Origin: Prinia subflava
Taxonomy: Eukaryota; Chordata; Aves; Passeriformes; Cisticolidae
Reading direction: 5' to 3'
Assembly: GCF_021018805.1 (NCBI RefSeq)
Contig: NC_086283.1
Coordinates: 17,388,162-17,452,161, forward strand
DNA: 64,000 nt
Part shown: positions 54,101 to 59,294 of the stretch, one piece after another
How the letters are laid out: each line of letters opens with the position of its first letter
Position numbering within the stretch: position 1 is the first letter of the stretch
The notes under the pieces: model-generated
The model's database searches: none
Told to the model about the DNA's origin: nothing
Seen by the model: the letters and a program-made list of their open reading frames with translations, nothing else
Program-made: the position numbers and the translations under genes

Positions 54101-57100
54101 TTTCAAAAGACTTAGATTTAGACACACTGAGGATAAGAGGAAAAAGGCAAAAAAAAGTGCTGGGAAAGGAGAAGAAGATAAGAAACAGAAAATGTTAACT
54201 TGGTGCAATTCAGGTTTGAGGACTGTCATCCAGGCAGCATGACTGACCCACGGAGGAATGTCCTCCCGGGGCCAGCAGAATCCCCACCTTCCAGCTGGAG
54301 CTGATCTGTATGCTCAGAGGGGTGGGACCATCACATCCAGGCGTGCACAGAGCCACCTGGGTCTGGCTCCACATCCAAGTTGCAGGCCCCAGGGCAGGAG
54401 CATCCCACTGCCAGGCATCCCTGCAGCAGCTGCAGTGGGGGAACAGTGGCTGTGATGGAGCAGGAACACCCAGGGCACCAGTGTGGCACAGCTGTAGCCA
54501 CTCGCTGACACACAAAACCAGCACAGCCTCATTCCTGCTGACCACTGGCCACTGCTGTCAGCTGCCAGCAGGACAAGGTGCAGTCAGATAAGGATCCCAC
54601 AGTCATGAAAATGTCATCCTTCGACACAGTTCTGGGAGCTAGAGTGAGCAGGAGGGTCTGCAGGAGCCATGGCTGAGCCATGCTGCCAGCAAGGAGGAGG
54701 AGAAGGAGGAGGAGGAGGCTATTCAGGGGAGATCAAAAGATCCCACGTGCTGGAGACCATGGAGTTTTGGGGCTGGGGTTGGGGGGAATCTCTTCCATTT
54801 TATATTTAGCAGTTGGGAAACTGTAGAAGCTTTGCTAAGAAAAGGTGAAACAAAAACAAATCAAGTAGCAGCAAGGCTTACTTGTTACCTCCTGTTATGC
54901 TGTGATGTTTTTATATCTATTCAGAAAAACTCTGTTCTCATATCACACCAAACTAAGCAAAAATTGGGAAAGATAAAAGCCAGCTCCACCATACATGAAT
55001 TTGCATCTCTTGCAAGAAATGTAATAAAAGATTCTCAACACCCACTCTTTTGGATTCAACCACAATGTGGGAGATGCGAAAATCTAGTTTCTTGCATTTC
55101 TAACATATAGGAGCTTCAATGTACTTCTAGTTTTCTCCTTCTTCCTAAGGGAAGTCACTCTTCCCTTACCAAAGAGAGCAGTACAGGTGTTTGCACATCA
55201 GCACGAGGGCACATTTGCCAGCTGTGCAGGAGAAGGCACATTTAGCATCTGCCACCAGTAAACATCTTCCCAGCCTAAACCATCAGCTCCTAAACTAGGG
55301 CCCATCCAGCACAAAAGATTTCCAAAACCCAGTAAAAATATACAGACATCTGTAACTTTCCTATCATCATTCAGTACCACGCAAACACTGACTTTTCAAA
55401 GAGGAATTCCAGCCTTGTTCTACAAAGTAACTCCTGGGAGATATTTCAGCAGTAAATCCTAGGGCCCTATTACCTGCCTGGGGAACCTGGAACGAAGTTC
55501 ACTGAGGCCTCTGGAACAACTTCTTTCACAATTGATATAGCCAGGAAACTAAACTATGCAGCCAGGTTCCCCCCATGCCATCACATGGAAACTCTACTCT
55601 AAAGCAAGGGAAAATAAACACAATTTTTCCTGAACTGAAAGTGGAAATGCTTGCTTCTGGAATTCCCCCACTGAGCAAAAGCACATTTCCAGATCCAGCT
55701 AACCGTGTTACTGCAGCAGGAGCAATGGAAAGTGAGATGGGGAGGATGTTGCTGGTGCTTGCTGGCTCTGTCACCACCCAGCTCCTGGACAAACATCCCT
55801 GCAGCAGCAGGATAACTGTGCTGTGTGCTGGGTCCCAGGGAACAGCTCTGCCCGAGGACATCCTGACTCGCCTCCACTCTAAAACCAAGTCCACCATTGC
55901 CTGGGAGGAAAAAGGGATTCAGAAAACAAGACAGCCCCACCCAGTCACTTCCACCAGCACTCCTCACACTTCAGTCCCTCTGCCCACCCATTTTCCAACG
56001 ACCTTGAATTTCCCTGAATTGTGGAAGGCAGCAGATAAGCTGGGTGAGGCTGTGGAGAGACCTGCACCGTGCTTAGCACATGTCCCCAACCAACCACTGT
56101 CACAGCGACACGTGGCTGTCCAAAGAGGGCACCCACTGTGGGTTTGTGGCTCCAGGATTTCCCTGCAAGTCCTACCTGCCAAAACCAACACCAAGAAAAG
56201 GCTCCCACAACAGCACAACCAGGGGCAATGTCCCAGGTCTAAACCCCCCATCTCCATGCACAAGGGGGAGGCTCTGTGTCTCCAAGCATCTTCTAGTTCA
56301 GTGGCAAAGACAGCGCTTTGGAAAACTCTTTCTTTCTCTCACCATGTTTTACACTTCAGTTGTTCCCTCCCACACAGCCCTGCTGTCACTTCACTTTTGT
56401 CCTGGTACATGAATGATAAGCCATTAAACTGGTTGTAGCAAATGTGATGTAGGGAGAGGAAGCACATCCCACATACTACTGACTGCTCCCAGACTACTAC
56501 TGCTCTGTGGCCCACCCAGAGGGCCTGGGCTAATGCAAGCACAGAGCTTTTGGAGGCTGCTATGGCTCTGAGGGAGCCCAAGCCATTTTAGAGATGAGAA
56601 TGGCCATAAAAGGCTTGGGACTTTTATTGCTTTTACCTCAGTCTGAGGCAGATACAGGCAGGTCACCTTCTACTAGAAACAACCAACAAGTTTCCAGTAC
56701 TGCTGCATGTAGAGAAATGGTTAAAACCTGGTCCCAGCTCAGGCTGAATACTCAGAAATCAGCAATAAGGGAAAAAAAAACAACCTTCTGATTTATTTTT
56801 AATCTCATGATTTGGAGAACCTTACTCAACTTTGTCTCTTTCTCAATATTTTATTTTAAGAACCTGTGTAGATGCCAAATCATGGGTCCGGATCCTGCAG
56901 CTATAACCACACAAGTGTGCCTTTGTGGGGATATTTCAGCTCTGTATGACCATTACACAATGGTCATCTGCCAAAAGCTTGTTAGTTCAGAGGGCTCATG
57001 CTCAGAAGAAACCCACTGCCTGCTTCCACCTGGTTGCCACTACATGCATAGCAAACGTGCACCATCTGTGTCCCTATCCCCGTGTCACCAGCTCCTGCTC

Positions 57101-58575
57101 CAGCAGCGTGGGTGTTCCATGCCGACAGCAGCACAAGGAGCATTTAATCACATCCGTTCAAGCAGCATCCTTTGCTAATTGACCATGACCACCCCTGCCT
57201 ACTTTTATCTGCTCCATTTTAGGGTGCAGGGAAACGAGCAGGGTCAGGTGGGCAACACAGCCAGAGCAGAAGCTGCTGTTGGCACCCCCTCAGAAGGGCA
57301 CGGACACAAGCGGCTCCTGGGAAGCAGGTGACACGTTGGTGGGGTCCTCACTTGTGACCTACCCCCTGACAAATTCTTCCTGCACCCCCAGTTGTGCCTT
57401 TCAAAGATGTCAAGAGAGCTGGCATTAGATAGGAAGCTTTTTATGGGTCAGTGTGTCTTTTTTGTGCCTAGCACAGCTCCAAACACTCCGCCAGCTGCAA
57501 ACAGATGAAGAGTGATACCTTTGCCTGCTTTCAAGCCCTGACAAGGTGTTCATCCTCCAGTGAGGCTGGAGTAACCTAAGGAGCCACTTCCCCTTTTGGT
57601 TTAGGAAAGACCTCACTGCAAAAATACCTGTAACGCCCCACAGGAAAACAGGACAATAATGAAAAGCTGAGGGCTCCACTCAACTTCTGAGCAGATCACT
57701 GTCCACCAAAGGAAACATTGCCGAGACAGCTATGGCCTGAGACAAGGGATCAGATTGCATTTGCTTCTCACATTCAGAGCGTGCAGCCATAGAACCACAG
57801 CCACTTCAGTACAATGCCACGTTCCTGGCAGAACCCGGCATTCCGAGGTGTTTGAGGACCAAGGGACACGGGAGGGATGACGAGGTGTCTAACAGAGACT
57901 CACACCTTACACACACCTCCTGCCTCCCTGCTTCCGACCCCGGGAACGGGCAGTCAGGGCCAGCAGGCTGAGATACAACTTCTCGGGGAAGAGTTCTTTA
58001 GCTCTGGCCCCGGGAATCCGCGCAGGGGGCTCGCACTGGCGAACATCCTCCTGGCTTCACCTCGCACTTGGGGCCACGCACTCCGGCGACATGCCGGGGA
58101 AATGTCAGCACCGCAGGGGACGCGGCTTCTCCTGGAAACCCGGGGCCGTTCCGCACCCATCGTGCCGTCCACCGAGTAAATGACAGAACGGCAGCTCGAA
58201 ACCTCAGCTCGCCACCCGCGAGCGACCAGCCCTCCCGAGGCTTCCGCGCTCGGCACCGGCGAGGGATGGTGCAGGGAGGGATGGGGCACCTGCGGGCACA
58301 GCCGTGGGGCCGGGAGCGGTGCCGCTGCCCCCACGGGTGTCCGGGGAATGCCGCCGTCCCCCCGCCCGCCGCCCGGACACCTGCGAGCCCCGCCGGCCCG
58401 GCCGCCCGCACTCACCGGCGGCGGCCTCCAGCAGCGCGGCGGCGCGGAGCAGGCGGTAGTAGCGCTCCATGTCCCCCGCCGAGGTGCCCCCCGGCGGGGG
58501 CCCGCCCGGGGCCGGGGCCGGGGCCGGGGCCGGGGCCGGGGCCGGGGCCGGGGCCGGGGCCGAGGCCAGGGCCAT
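9082..58575 (-). CDS. MCF2: MCF2 (Dbl) Rho-family guanine-nucleotide exchange factor, full gene, 29 coding exons
   Basis: This is a cytoplasmic and membrane-associated GEF that loads GTP onto Rho/Cdc42-type GTPases through its DH domain, with the PH domain assisting. The exons are listed individually below. All are bounded by AG/GT and their phases chain without a break to 3375 nt (about 1124 residues). Predicted order by residue: Ala/Pro-rich 6-35, CRAL-TRIO/Sec14-like about 55-220, spectrin-like coiled coil about 300-560, DH about 637-825, PH about 830-955, acidic Ser-rich linker, SH3 about 1053-1115. The DH motif LLKPVQRLTKYQLLLK and the PH core are intact. MCF2L has the same architecture. 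I call MCF2 because the CRAL-TRIO, spectrin and DH exons match human MCF2 closely (for example METAFDGFWEKHQLKMEQYL) and because F9 adjoins it. The start is ATG at 58575, with an in-frame alternative Met36. Confidence 0.93.
9762..9815 (+). mobile_element. CR1 LINE 3'-end fragment
   Basis: tgggactagatgatccttgc followed by a ttgaaatattctatttta tail resembles the plus-sense CR1 3' end with its ATTCTAT-type terminal repeat. It is short and diverged. Confidence 0.5.
10644..10756 (-). CDS. MCF2: MCF2 coding exon 28, first half of SH3
   Basis: Acceptor ctctctaccacag, donor CAGTG|gtaggt, phase 0 in and 2 out. SPGKYKALADCKRRGSEDLL and VKNGDEIQLLHEDGEGQ have the SH3 pattern (ALxDy, D/E-rich RT loop, GDxIxLL). 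Reading through the donor gives TGG TAG, a stop directly after the SH3 Trp. The human 925-residue form has no SH3; MCF2L has one of this type. Confidence 0.9.
11028..11131 (-). CDS. MCF2: MCF2 coding exon 27, acidic linker
   Basis: Acceptor gctggccag, donor CAGCTG|gtaggt, phase 1 in and 0 out. MSQSLEICEGLEEWSGHQYL and SDTEEEDGNQL correspond to the human tail SAEISEEPAEWSSNYFYP and ENEEENRPL. A second acceptor 9 nt upstream would add three residues in frame. Confidence 0.9.
11220..11326 (-). CDS. MCF2: MCF2 coding exon 26, Ser/Glu-rich linker
   Basis: Acceptor aaccattcag, donor AGAA|gtatgg, phase 2 in and 1 out. KQQRASISSEENDSERTS aligns with human KQQGAFISTEETELEHTS. Several Ser/Thr in acidic context suggest phosphorylation sites. 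Confidence 0.88.
11761..11827 (-). CDS. MCF2: MCF2 coding exon 25, linker after PH
   Basis: Acceptor tttgccctcccag, donor GACAG|gtgagt, phase 1 in and 2 out. It encodes VEKQQPGSCSEQLPLSSQLG, a Ser/Gln-rich, poorly conserved segment. The assignment rests on splice sites and phase more than homology. Confidence 0.78.
12356..12434 (-). CDS. MCF2: MCF2 coding exon 24, PH C-terminal helix
   Basis: Acceptor cttcttacag, donor AAAAG|gtacat, phase 0 in and 1 out. DLKMAWLNEIRKILFKQQEL carries the invariant Trp of the PH domain's closing helix. Confidence 0.94.
12723..12815 (-). CDS. MCF2: MCF2 coding exon 23, PH domain
   Basis: Acceptor gggtttgcag, donor GTGCAG|gtttgt, phase 0/0, 31 codons. Residues MNAVGITENVKGDHRKFEIW and EEVYVVQ. 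The donor gtttgt is weaker than the others in this gene. Confidence 0.93.
14014..14245 (-). mobile_element. CR1 LINE 3'-end fragment
   Basis: The plus strand runs from an atcacagaaacatttaggct-like start through ccaaaccattccctcagcac to agctgtgccagtgcctaacc, the antisense of a CR1 3' region. It lies in the intron between MCF2 exons 22 and 23. Confidence 0.75.
14881..14959 (+). mobile_element. CR1 LINE 3' terminus
   Basis: agtggtggatttgacagtcc ... ttggacttgatcttagaggt ... ttttccaatatcaatg matches the canonical sense-strand CR1 end closely. Confidence 0.7.
16227..16448 (-). CDS. MCF2: MCF2 coding exon 22, PH domain
   Basis: Acceptor gctctccccag, donor CTGAAA|gtaagg, phase 0/0, 74 codons, the largest coding exon. 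It holds GDLSELGKVLMQGSFSVW, MKDLARFKPMQRHLFLYEKA and VFCKKREE, the N-terminal strands of the PH domain. Confidence 0.97.
17190..17315 (-). CDS. MCF2: MCF2 coding exon 21, DH C-terminal helix
   Basis: Acceptor ctatttttag, donor TATGAT|gtgagt, phase 0/0, 42 codons. Residues ELLKYSTSCDGVQELQEALV and LLKSVNDSMHQISITGYD lead into the PH domain. Confidence 0.94.
18276..18368 (-). CDS. MCF2: MCF2 coding exon 20, DH signature helix
   Basis: Acceptor ctgtgttccag, donor CTGAAG|gtattt, phase 0/0, 31 codons. LLKPVQRLTKYQLLLK is DH conserved region 3, the main Rho-binding helix, and is intact. Confidence 0.97.
18711..18803 (-). CDS. MCF2: MCF2 coding exon 19, DH domain
   Basis: Acceptor gccttgcag, donor TTCCAG|gtaagc, phase 0/0, 31 codons. 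Residues REDFQMYEKYCQNKPRSESL and WRQCSESSFFQ. Confidence 0.96.
19137..19206 (-). CDS. MCF2: MCF2 coding exon 18, DH domain
   Basis: Acceptor ctcttgcag, donor GACAGG|gtgggt, phase 2 in and 0 out. Residues IFLHSLENCLGAPERVGCCF match human IFLSSLENCAHAPERVGPCF closely. Confidence 0.95.
19319..19434 (-). CDS. MCF2: MCF2 coding exon 17, DH domain
   Basis: Acceptor catctgacag, donor AATAA|gtatgg, phase 0 in and 2 out. Residues GYRAEMDNPAMLILLPPVLR and DVLFGNMPEIYDFHN form DH conserved region 2. Confidence 0.96.
21167..21233 (-). CDS. MCF2: MCF2 coding exon 16, start of DH domain
   Basis: Acceptor cattttag, donor TTGATG|gtgagt, phase 2 in and 0 out. HVINELIETERVYVEELFTV is DH conserved region 1, with the Glu that contacts the GTPase switch in this family (the E of ETERVYV or its neighbour). 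Confidence 0.95.
21459..21547 (-). CDS. MCF2: MCF2 coding exon 15, linker before DH
   Basis: Acceptor cttgcag, donor AAAGG|gtaagc, phase 0 in and 2 out. Residues IEVMHDYQEKRNSLQYFISD and DSLDILKG, like human IEVVPDCQEKRSS and SLDVLK. Confidence 0.93.
22111..22199 (-). CDS. MCF2: MCF2 coding exon 14, linker before DH
   Basis: Acceptor ctacccaag, donor CGCAAG|gtaaaa, phase 1 in and 0 out, 89 nt. It encodes VDFNSSLKFSFDLSLPGKKT followed by a Ser/Lys-rich stretch. The basic, serine-rich content suggests a regulated linker. The human form I recall has a shorter equivalent, so this exon may be alternatively used. Confidence 0.8.
22200..24873 (-). other. MCF2: MCF2 intron between exons 13 and 14
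   Basis: It is AT-rich with one doubtful CR1 fragment. No further exon is needed by phase. Confidence 0.65.
22765..22860 (+). mobile_element. CR1 LINE internal fragment
   Basis: gagagagtccagaggaggcc followed by agatgctctgagggc and gagctggggcagctgtg resembles the 3' half of CR1. The match fades after about 22860. Confidence 0.45.
24874..25045 (-). CDS. MCF2: MCF2 coding exon 13
   Basis: Acceptor tctctgcag, donor CATG|gtaaaa, phase 0 in and 1 out, 172 nt. Residues AKLENVRSMFENRQSCFKKL and DKHVRPVQLVAPRPEN end the coiled-coil region; the Pro/Ser-rich tail begins the linker to DH. Confidence 0.94.
25189..25380 (-). CDS. MCF2: MCF2 coding exon 12, spectrin-like region
   Basis: Acceptor gtccccag, donor TTGAAG|gtaagc, phase 0/0, 64 codons. 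Residues CCDEGAYLLANQQMDKCQSK and AQKALQDIEKFLE match human. The 3-kb intron before it (minus-strand sense) holds the large LTR-like element. Confidence 0.96.
25612..27095 (+). mobile_element. Large solo LTR-like element (endogenous retrovirus type), about 1.48 kb
   Basis: This is a long non-coding block in the intron between MCF2 exons 11 and 12. It has the order expected of an LTR: a CCAAT box near 25788, a TATA-like agttaaaagcagg near 25865 followed by a GC-rich untranslated stretch, an AATAAA at about 26952 followed by a GT/T-rich tract, and an end at ...cccatgaca. Its ends are TGT/ACA. I recognise it as the passerine ERV LTR style. No gag, pol or env is present. Exact ends and family need a repeat library, and I found no target-site duplication. 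Confidence 0.65.
28015..28206 (-). CDS. MCF2: MCF2 coding exon 11, spectrin-like region
   Basis: Acceptor ccctgcag, donor CAGCAG|gtagag, phase 0/0, 64 codons. It contains VVILHGHQLAANHHYALNLI and CNELRHHSDLL, strongly conserved with human MCF2. Confidence 0.96.
29312..29431 (-). CDS. MCF2: MCF2 coding exon 10, spectrin-like region
   Basis: Acceptor tgtctag, donor GCCCAG|gtgaga, phase 0/0, 40 codons. Residues KNAIEFLMGQQAEL and IPQVKERLKDLENFN align with human FLLNQQAEL and IAQVKQKIKKLENL. Confidence 0.93.
29789..29903 (-). CDS. MCF2: MCF2 coding exon 9, spectrin-like region
   Basis: Acceptor gtgcccaag, donor CAAGAG|gtagga, phase 2 in and 0 out. It contains METAFDGFWEKHQLKMEQYL and QLWKFEQSFQE, nearly identical to human MCF2 and more distant from MCF2L (ETEAAFDEFWAKHQ), supporting the paralogue call. 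Confidence 0.95.
30354..30478 (-). CDS. MCF2: MCF2 coding exon 8 (no internal ATG)
   Basis: Acceptor ttacacag, donor AATAG|gtgagt, 125 nt, phase 0 in and 2 out. It encodes EDITAVTKEGNLLLSSFEEP and ends GDWETVN. The human counterpart reads DITAVTKEGK and GDWQTIN. It is the most diverged coiled-coil exon, with a Gln/Glu-rich middle. Confidence 0.9.
30479..33240 (-). other. MCF2: MCF2 intron between exons 7 and 8
   Basis: No repeat or exon is recognised. A short (AC)n run sits near 33139. Confidence 0.6.
33241..33390 (-). CDS. MCF2: MCF2 coding exon 7
   Basis: Acceptor tcccaccag, donor CTCAAG|gtatgg, phase 0/0, 50 codons. Residues AIESFALTVKEIAQML and ELAETELPEDM match the human linker between the CRAL-TRIO and spectrin-like regions. 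Confidence 0.95.
34089..34205 (-). CDS. MCF2: MCF2 coding exon 6, end of CRAL-TRIO
   Basis: Acceptor gtgtgtgcag, donor AGGACG|gtgagt, phase 0/0, 39 codons. Residues VVMLSSVSDLLTYIDEQQ and LTPELGGTLEYCHSEW form the closing strand and helix of the Sec14-like fold. Confidence 0.96.
34955..35465 (-). mobile_element. CR1 LINE 3' fragment, about 0.5 kb
   Basis: The plus strand begins agaatggtttgagttggaag and continues through typical CR1 antisense blocks (gggaagccattccctgtgtc, ggagcccctttagtccctgg, ccaagagttggacagtgtca). The 5'-truncated end stops about 37 nt from the donor of MCF2 exon 5. Confidence 0.88.
35502..35621 (-). CDS. MCF2: MCF2 coding exon 5, CRAL-TRIO
   Basis: Acceptor tttccttgcag, donor TTACCG|gtacag, phase 0/0, 40 codons. 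Residues SFPGNLHLVMVLRPTGFFQR and TFTDIGFRFSQEDF correspond nearly residue for residue to human MCF2. It is the common exon joined by both first exons' transcripts. Confidence 0.96.
38773..38922 (+). repeat. 10-bp GC-rich minisatellite, 15 units
   Basis: Fifteen consecutive 10-bp units have consensus ggtacccggc, variants at positions 2-3 and 8-10, and no length change. The array lies about 165 nt inside the intron after the alternative first exon. Because 30 bp is three units, every frame stays open, giving spurious ORFs. Confidence 0.93.
39087..39134 (-). CDS. MCF2: MCF2 alternative first coding exon (short form)
   Basis: ATG at 39132-39134 is followed by 16 codons, MAEAGPRRGGRPARDA, then donor GCG|gtaagg in phase 0, fitting exactly onto exon 5 (ASFPGN). 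Human MCF2 of 925 residues begins with a closely similar MAEANPRRG segment joined to the same position. This form omits exons 1-4, hence the poly(Ala-Pro) run and most of the CRAL-TRIO domain. There is no ATG-independent evidence of expression here. Confidence 0.82.
41242..41332 (-). CDS. MCF2: MCF2 coding exon 4, CRAL-TRIO core
   Basis: Acceptor tcttgcag, donor ATAGCA|gtaagt, phase 2 in and 0 out, 91 nt. Residues FILILDRRLDTWTSVKTTLQ match the conserved ILVIDRRxDxW segment of MCF2/MCF2L. Confidence 0.93.
41509..41840 (+). mobile_element. CR1 LINE 3' fragment
   Basis: The sense strand runs from gcaacaggacaaggggcaac through the ggtggggttggactagatga block to ttctgtgattctgtgact. The terminal TGATTCTG repeats are visible. 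It lies in the intron between MCF2 exons 3 and 4, about 180 nt from exon 4. Confidence 0.85.
44290..44414 (-). mobile_element. CR1 LINE, 3'-end part, split by an LTR
   Basis: The block opens with a gaatagaacagaacagaaga terminal-repeat-like run, then ttcagtaggaagggactcac. It stops abruptly at 44414 where the solo LTR begins. The rest of the same CR1 copy resumes at 45144. Confidence 0.8.
44415..45143 (+). mobile_element. Solo LTR (endogenous retrovirus), 729 bp
   Basis: The element begins TGTCTT and ends AAGACA, a perfect 6-bp terminal inverted repeat with TG...CA ends. It has a TATA-like agataaaaactgagc near 44716 and a (TTGC)n-T-rich stretch near 44936, and no coding content. Flanks do not show an obvious target-site duplication. 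Recombination between two LTRs leaving one copy would explain the absence of viral genes. Confidence 0.85.
45144..45585 (-). mobile_element. CR1 LINE, inner part, continuation after the LTR
   Basis: From ttaagggcattgtccaaatg through ctggcacagctttgaaccat to aaggaccttcacatcctttt and cagaactgcacagtattact, the antisense CR1 continues in register with the piece ending at 44414. Confidence 0.85.
47774..47888 (-). CDS. MCF2: MCF2 coding exon 3, CRAL-TRIO start
   Basis: Acceptor tttttttccag, donor CCAAG|gtatga, phase 1 in and 2 out, 115 nt. Residues include GGRGKDKAWIITLPD and SKVLTYLTSVP, the first strand and helix of the CRAL-TRIO/Sec14-like lipid-binding fold of Dbl proteins. Confidence 0.92.
48450..48518 (-). 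CDS. MCF2: MCF2 coding exon 2
   Basis: Acceptor tttctccag, donor TCTG|gtgagt, phase 1 in and 1 out, 69 nt. It encodes TAIPICAKDISDDLMKEFAF, the lead-in to the Sec14-like domain, comparable to the MCF2L segment before its YLSGG motif. It lies about 10 kb from exon 1. Confidence 0.88.
48519..58415 (-). other. MCF2: MCF2 intron 1, about 9.9 kb
   Basis: This is the longest intron of the long form. Apart from the GGA run and short homopolymers I see no exon, RNA gene or clear transposon. The 287-codon plus-strand frame at 55575-56438 has no recognisable domain and lacks gene-like context. Confidence 0.7.
54690..54720 (+). repeat. GGA/GAA-type purine microsatellite
   Basis: aaggaggaggagaaggagga and continuing ggaggagg, a short imperfect trinucleotide run in MCF2 intron 1. 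Confidence 0.8.
58416..58575 (-). CDS. MCF2: MCF2 coding exon 1 (long form), poly(Ala-Pro) N-terminus
   Basis: ATG at 58573-58575 sits in a good context (G at -3, G at +4). The exon encodes MALAS, then nine Ala-Pro pairs, a Gly/Pro run, and MERYYRLLRAAALLEAAA, ending G|gtgagt in phase 1. The Ala-Pro run is encoded by GGCCCC hexamers. Met36 (GDMERYY) is a second well-placed start that would bypass the repeat. Exon 2 completes the split codon to Glu. Confidence 0.8.
58508..58561 (+). repeat. (GGGGCC)9 hexanucleotide repeat inside MCF2 exon 1
   Basis: Nine uninterrupted GGGGCC units lie on the plus strand, followed by one variant GAGGCC. On the MCF2 sense strand they read GGCCCC, in frame as Pro-Ala dipeptides. 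The G-rich strand is a strong G-quadruplex candidate. Confidence 0.97.
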
Positions 58576-58744
58576 GCCGCGGGCAGCGCTCCCCGCCGGC
58601 AGCGCCCGCTCCGCGCCCCGGGCCCGCCGGGCGGGGCCGCCTCCTCAGCCCGCCCTCCGCCCGCCCCGGCCCGGCCCGGCCCCGCCCGGGCACCGCCCCG
58701 GTACCGCCCGGCCCCCGCCGCCCCCGGGCCCCGCCGCCGCGGGC

Positions 58745-59168
58745 ATTTCTTTCCCTTTTTTTTTAGCCCCTTCCCCCGCTTTTTCCTCCCTAGTTTGTTT
58801 GTTTGTTTCCTTTTTTCCCGCCTTCCCCACCCCCGTCTTCCTTCCTCCGTGATTCTTTTTTCCCCTCTTTATTTCTTTTTTCTTTCACCCTTTTTTCCTT
58901 TTTCTTTTCACCTTTTTTCTTACTTCATTAGTTTATTCCCCCTTCTCCTCCATTTTTCCCTCTTTATTCCCTTTTTCTTTTCGCCCTTCCCCCTTTTTTC
59001 CTTCCCCCTATTTTTCGTCTTTTGTCCCCTCTTTTTAATCGCTTTTATATTATTTCTTTCTATTCCTTCTTTTGCTTTTTTCCTCCTTCCTGTCCCCGTT
59101 TTTTCTTCCTCCCCCTTTCCCCCTTTCTTCTCTTTCCCTCTGCTTTCATTCTTTTTTTTCTCTTTAAT
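58745..59168 (+). repeat. Polypyrimidine tract of about 420 nt upstream of MCF2
   Basis: This is an almost pure C/T run with no fixed unit and few interruptions (a gtttgtttgtttgtt patch, isolated G or A). On the MCF2 sense strand it is polypurine, starting roughly 170 nt upstream of the ATG. Long open frames across it are Phe/Ser/Leu-rich low complexity, not genes. Confidence 0.9.
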
Positions 59169-59238
59169 TTACCACCATACGCAGTGCACTCCAGAAAACC
59201 ACCCTGCAGCTGGATTTAATGCCTATAGTACTTCTGCT

Positions 59239-59294
59239 TGGGGGGGAGAAAAAGAAAAAGGAAAAAAAAAAAAAAAAGAAAAAGGCAAAAAAGC
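59239..59294 (+). repeat. Polypurine (A/G) tract
   Basis: A run of G followed by aaagaaaaagg-type sequence and a 15-A stretch lies about 70 nt after the polypyrimidine tract. The two could in principle pair as an imperfect hairpin. This is low-complexity sequence. Confidence 0.8.

Larger units (their letters stand above)
57950..58745 (-). promoter_or_regulatory. MCF2: CpG island promoter of the long MCF2 form
   Basis: GC- and CpG-dense sequence covers exon 1, its 5' flank (58576-58745) and the first 450 nt of intron 1. No convincing TATA box is seen upstream of the ATG, consistent with a CpG-island promoter. The transcription start cannot be placed. Confidence 0.7.

Noticed and set aside
55575..56438. 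287-codon plus-strand ORF in MCF2 intron 1
   Set aside because: No domain, no homologue I recognise, ordinary intronic composition and no promoter or poly(A) context.
9082..58575. MCF2L (Dbs) instead of MCF2
   Set aside because: The SH3 domain suggested MCF2L, but exons 5-13 match human MCF2 better, the alternative first exon resembles the human MCF2 start, and F9 is adjacent.
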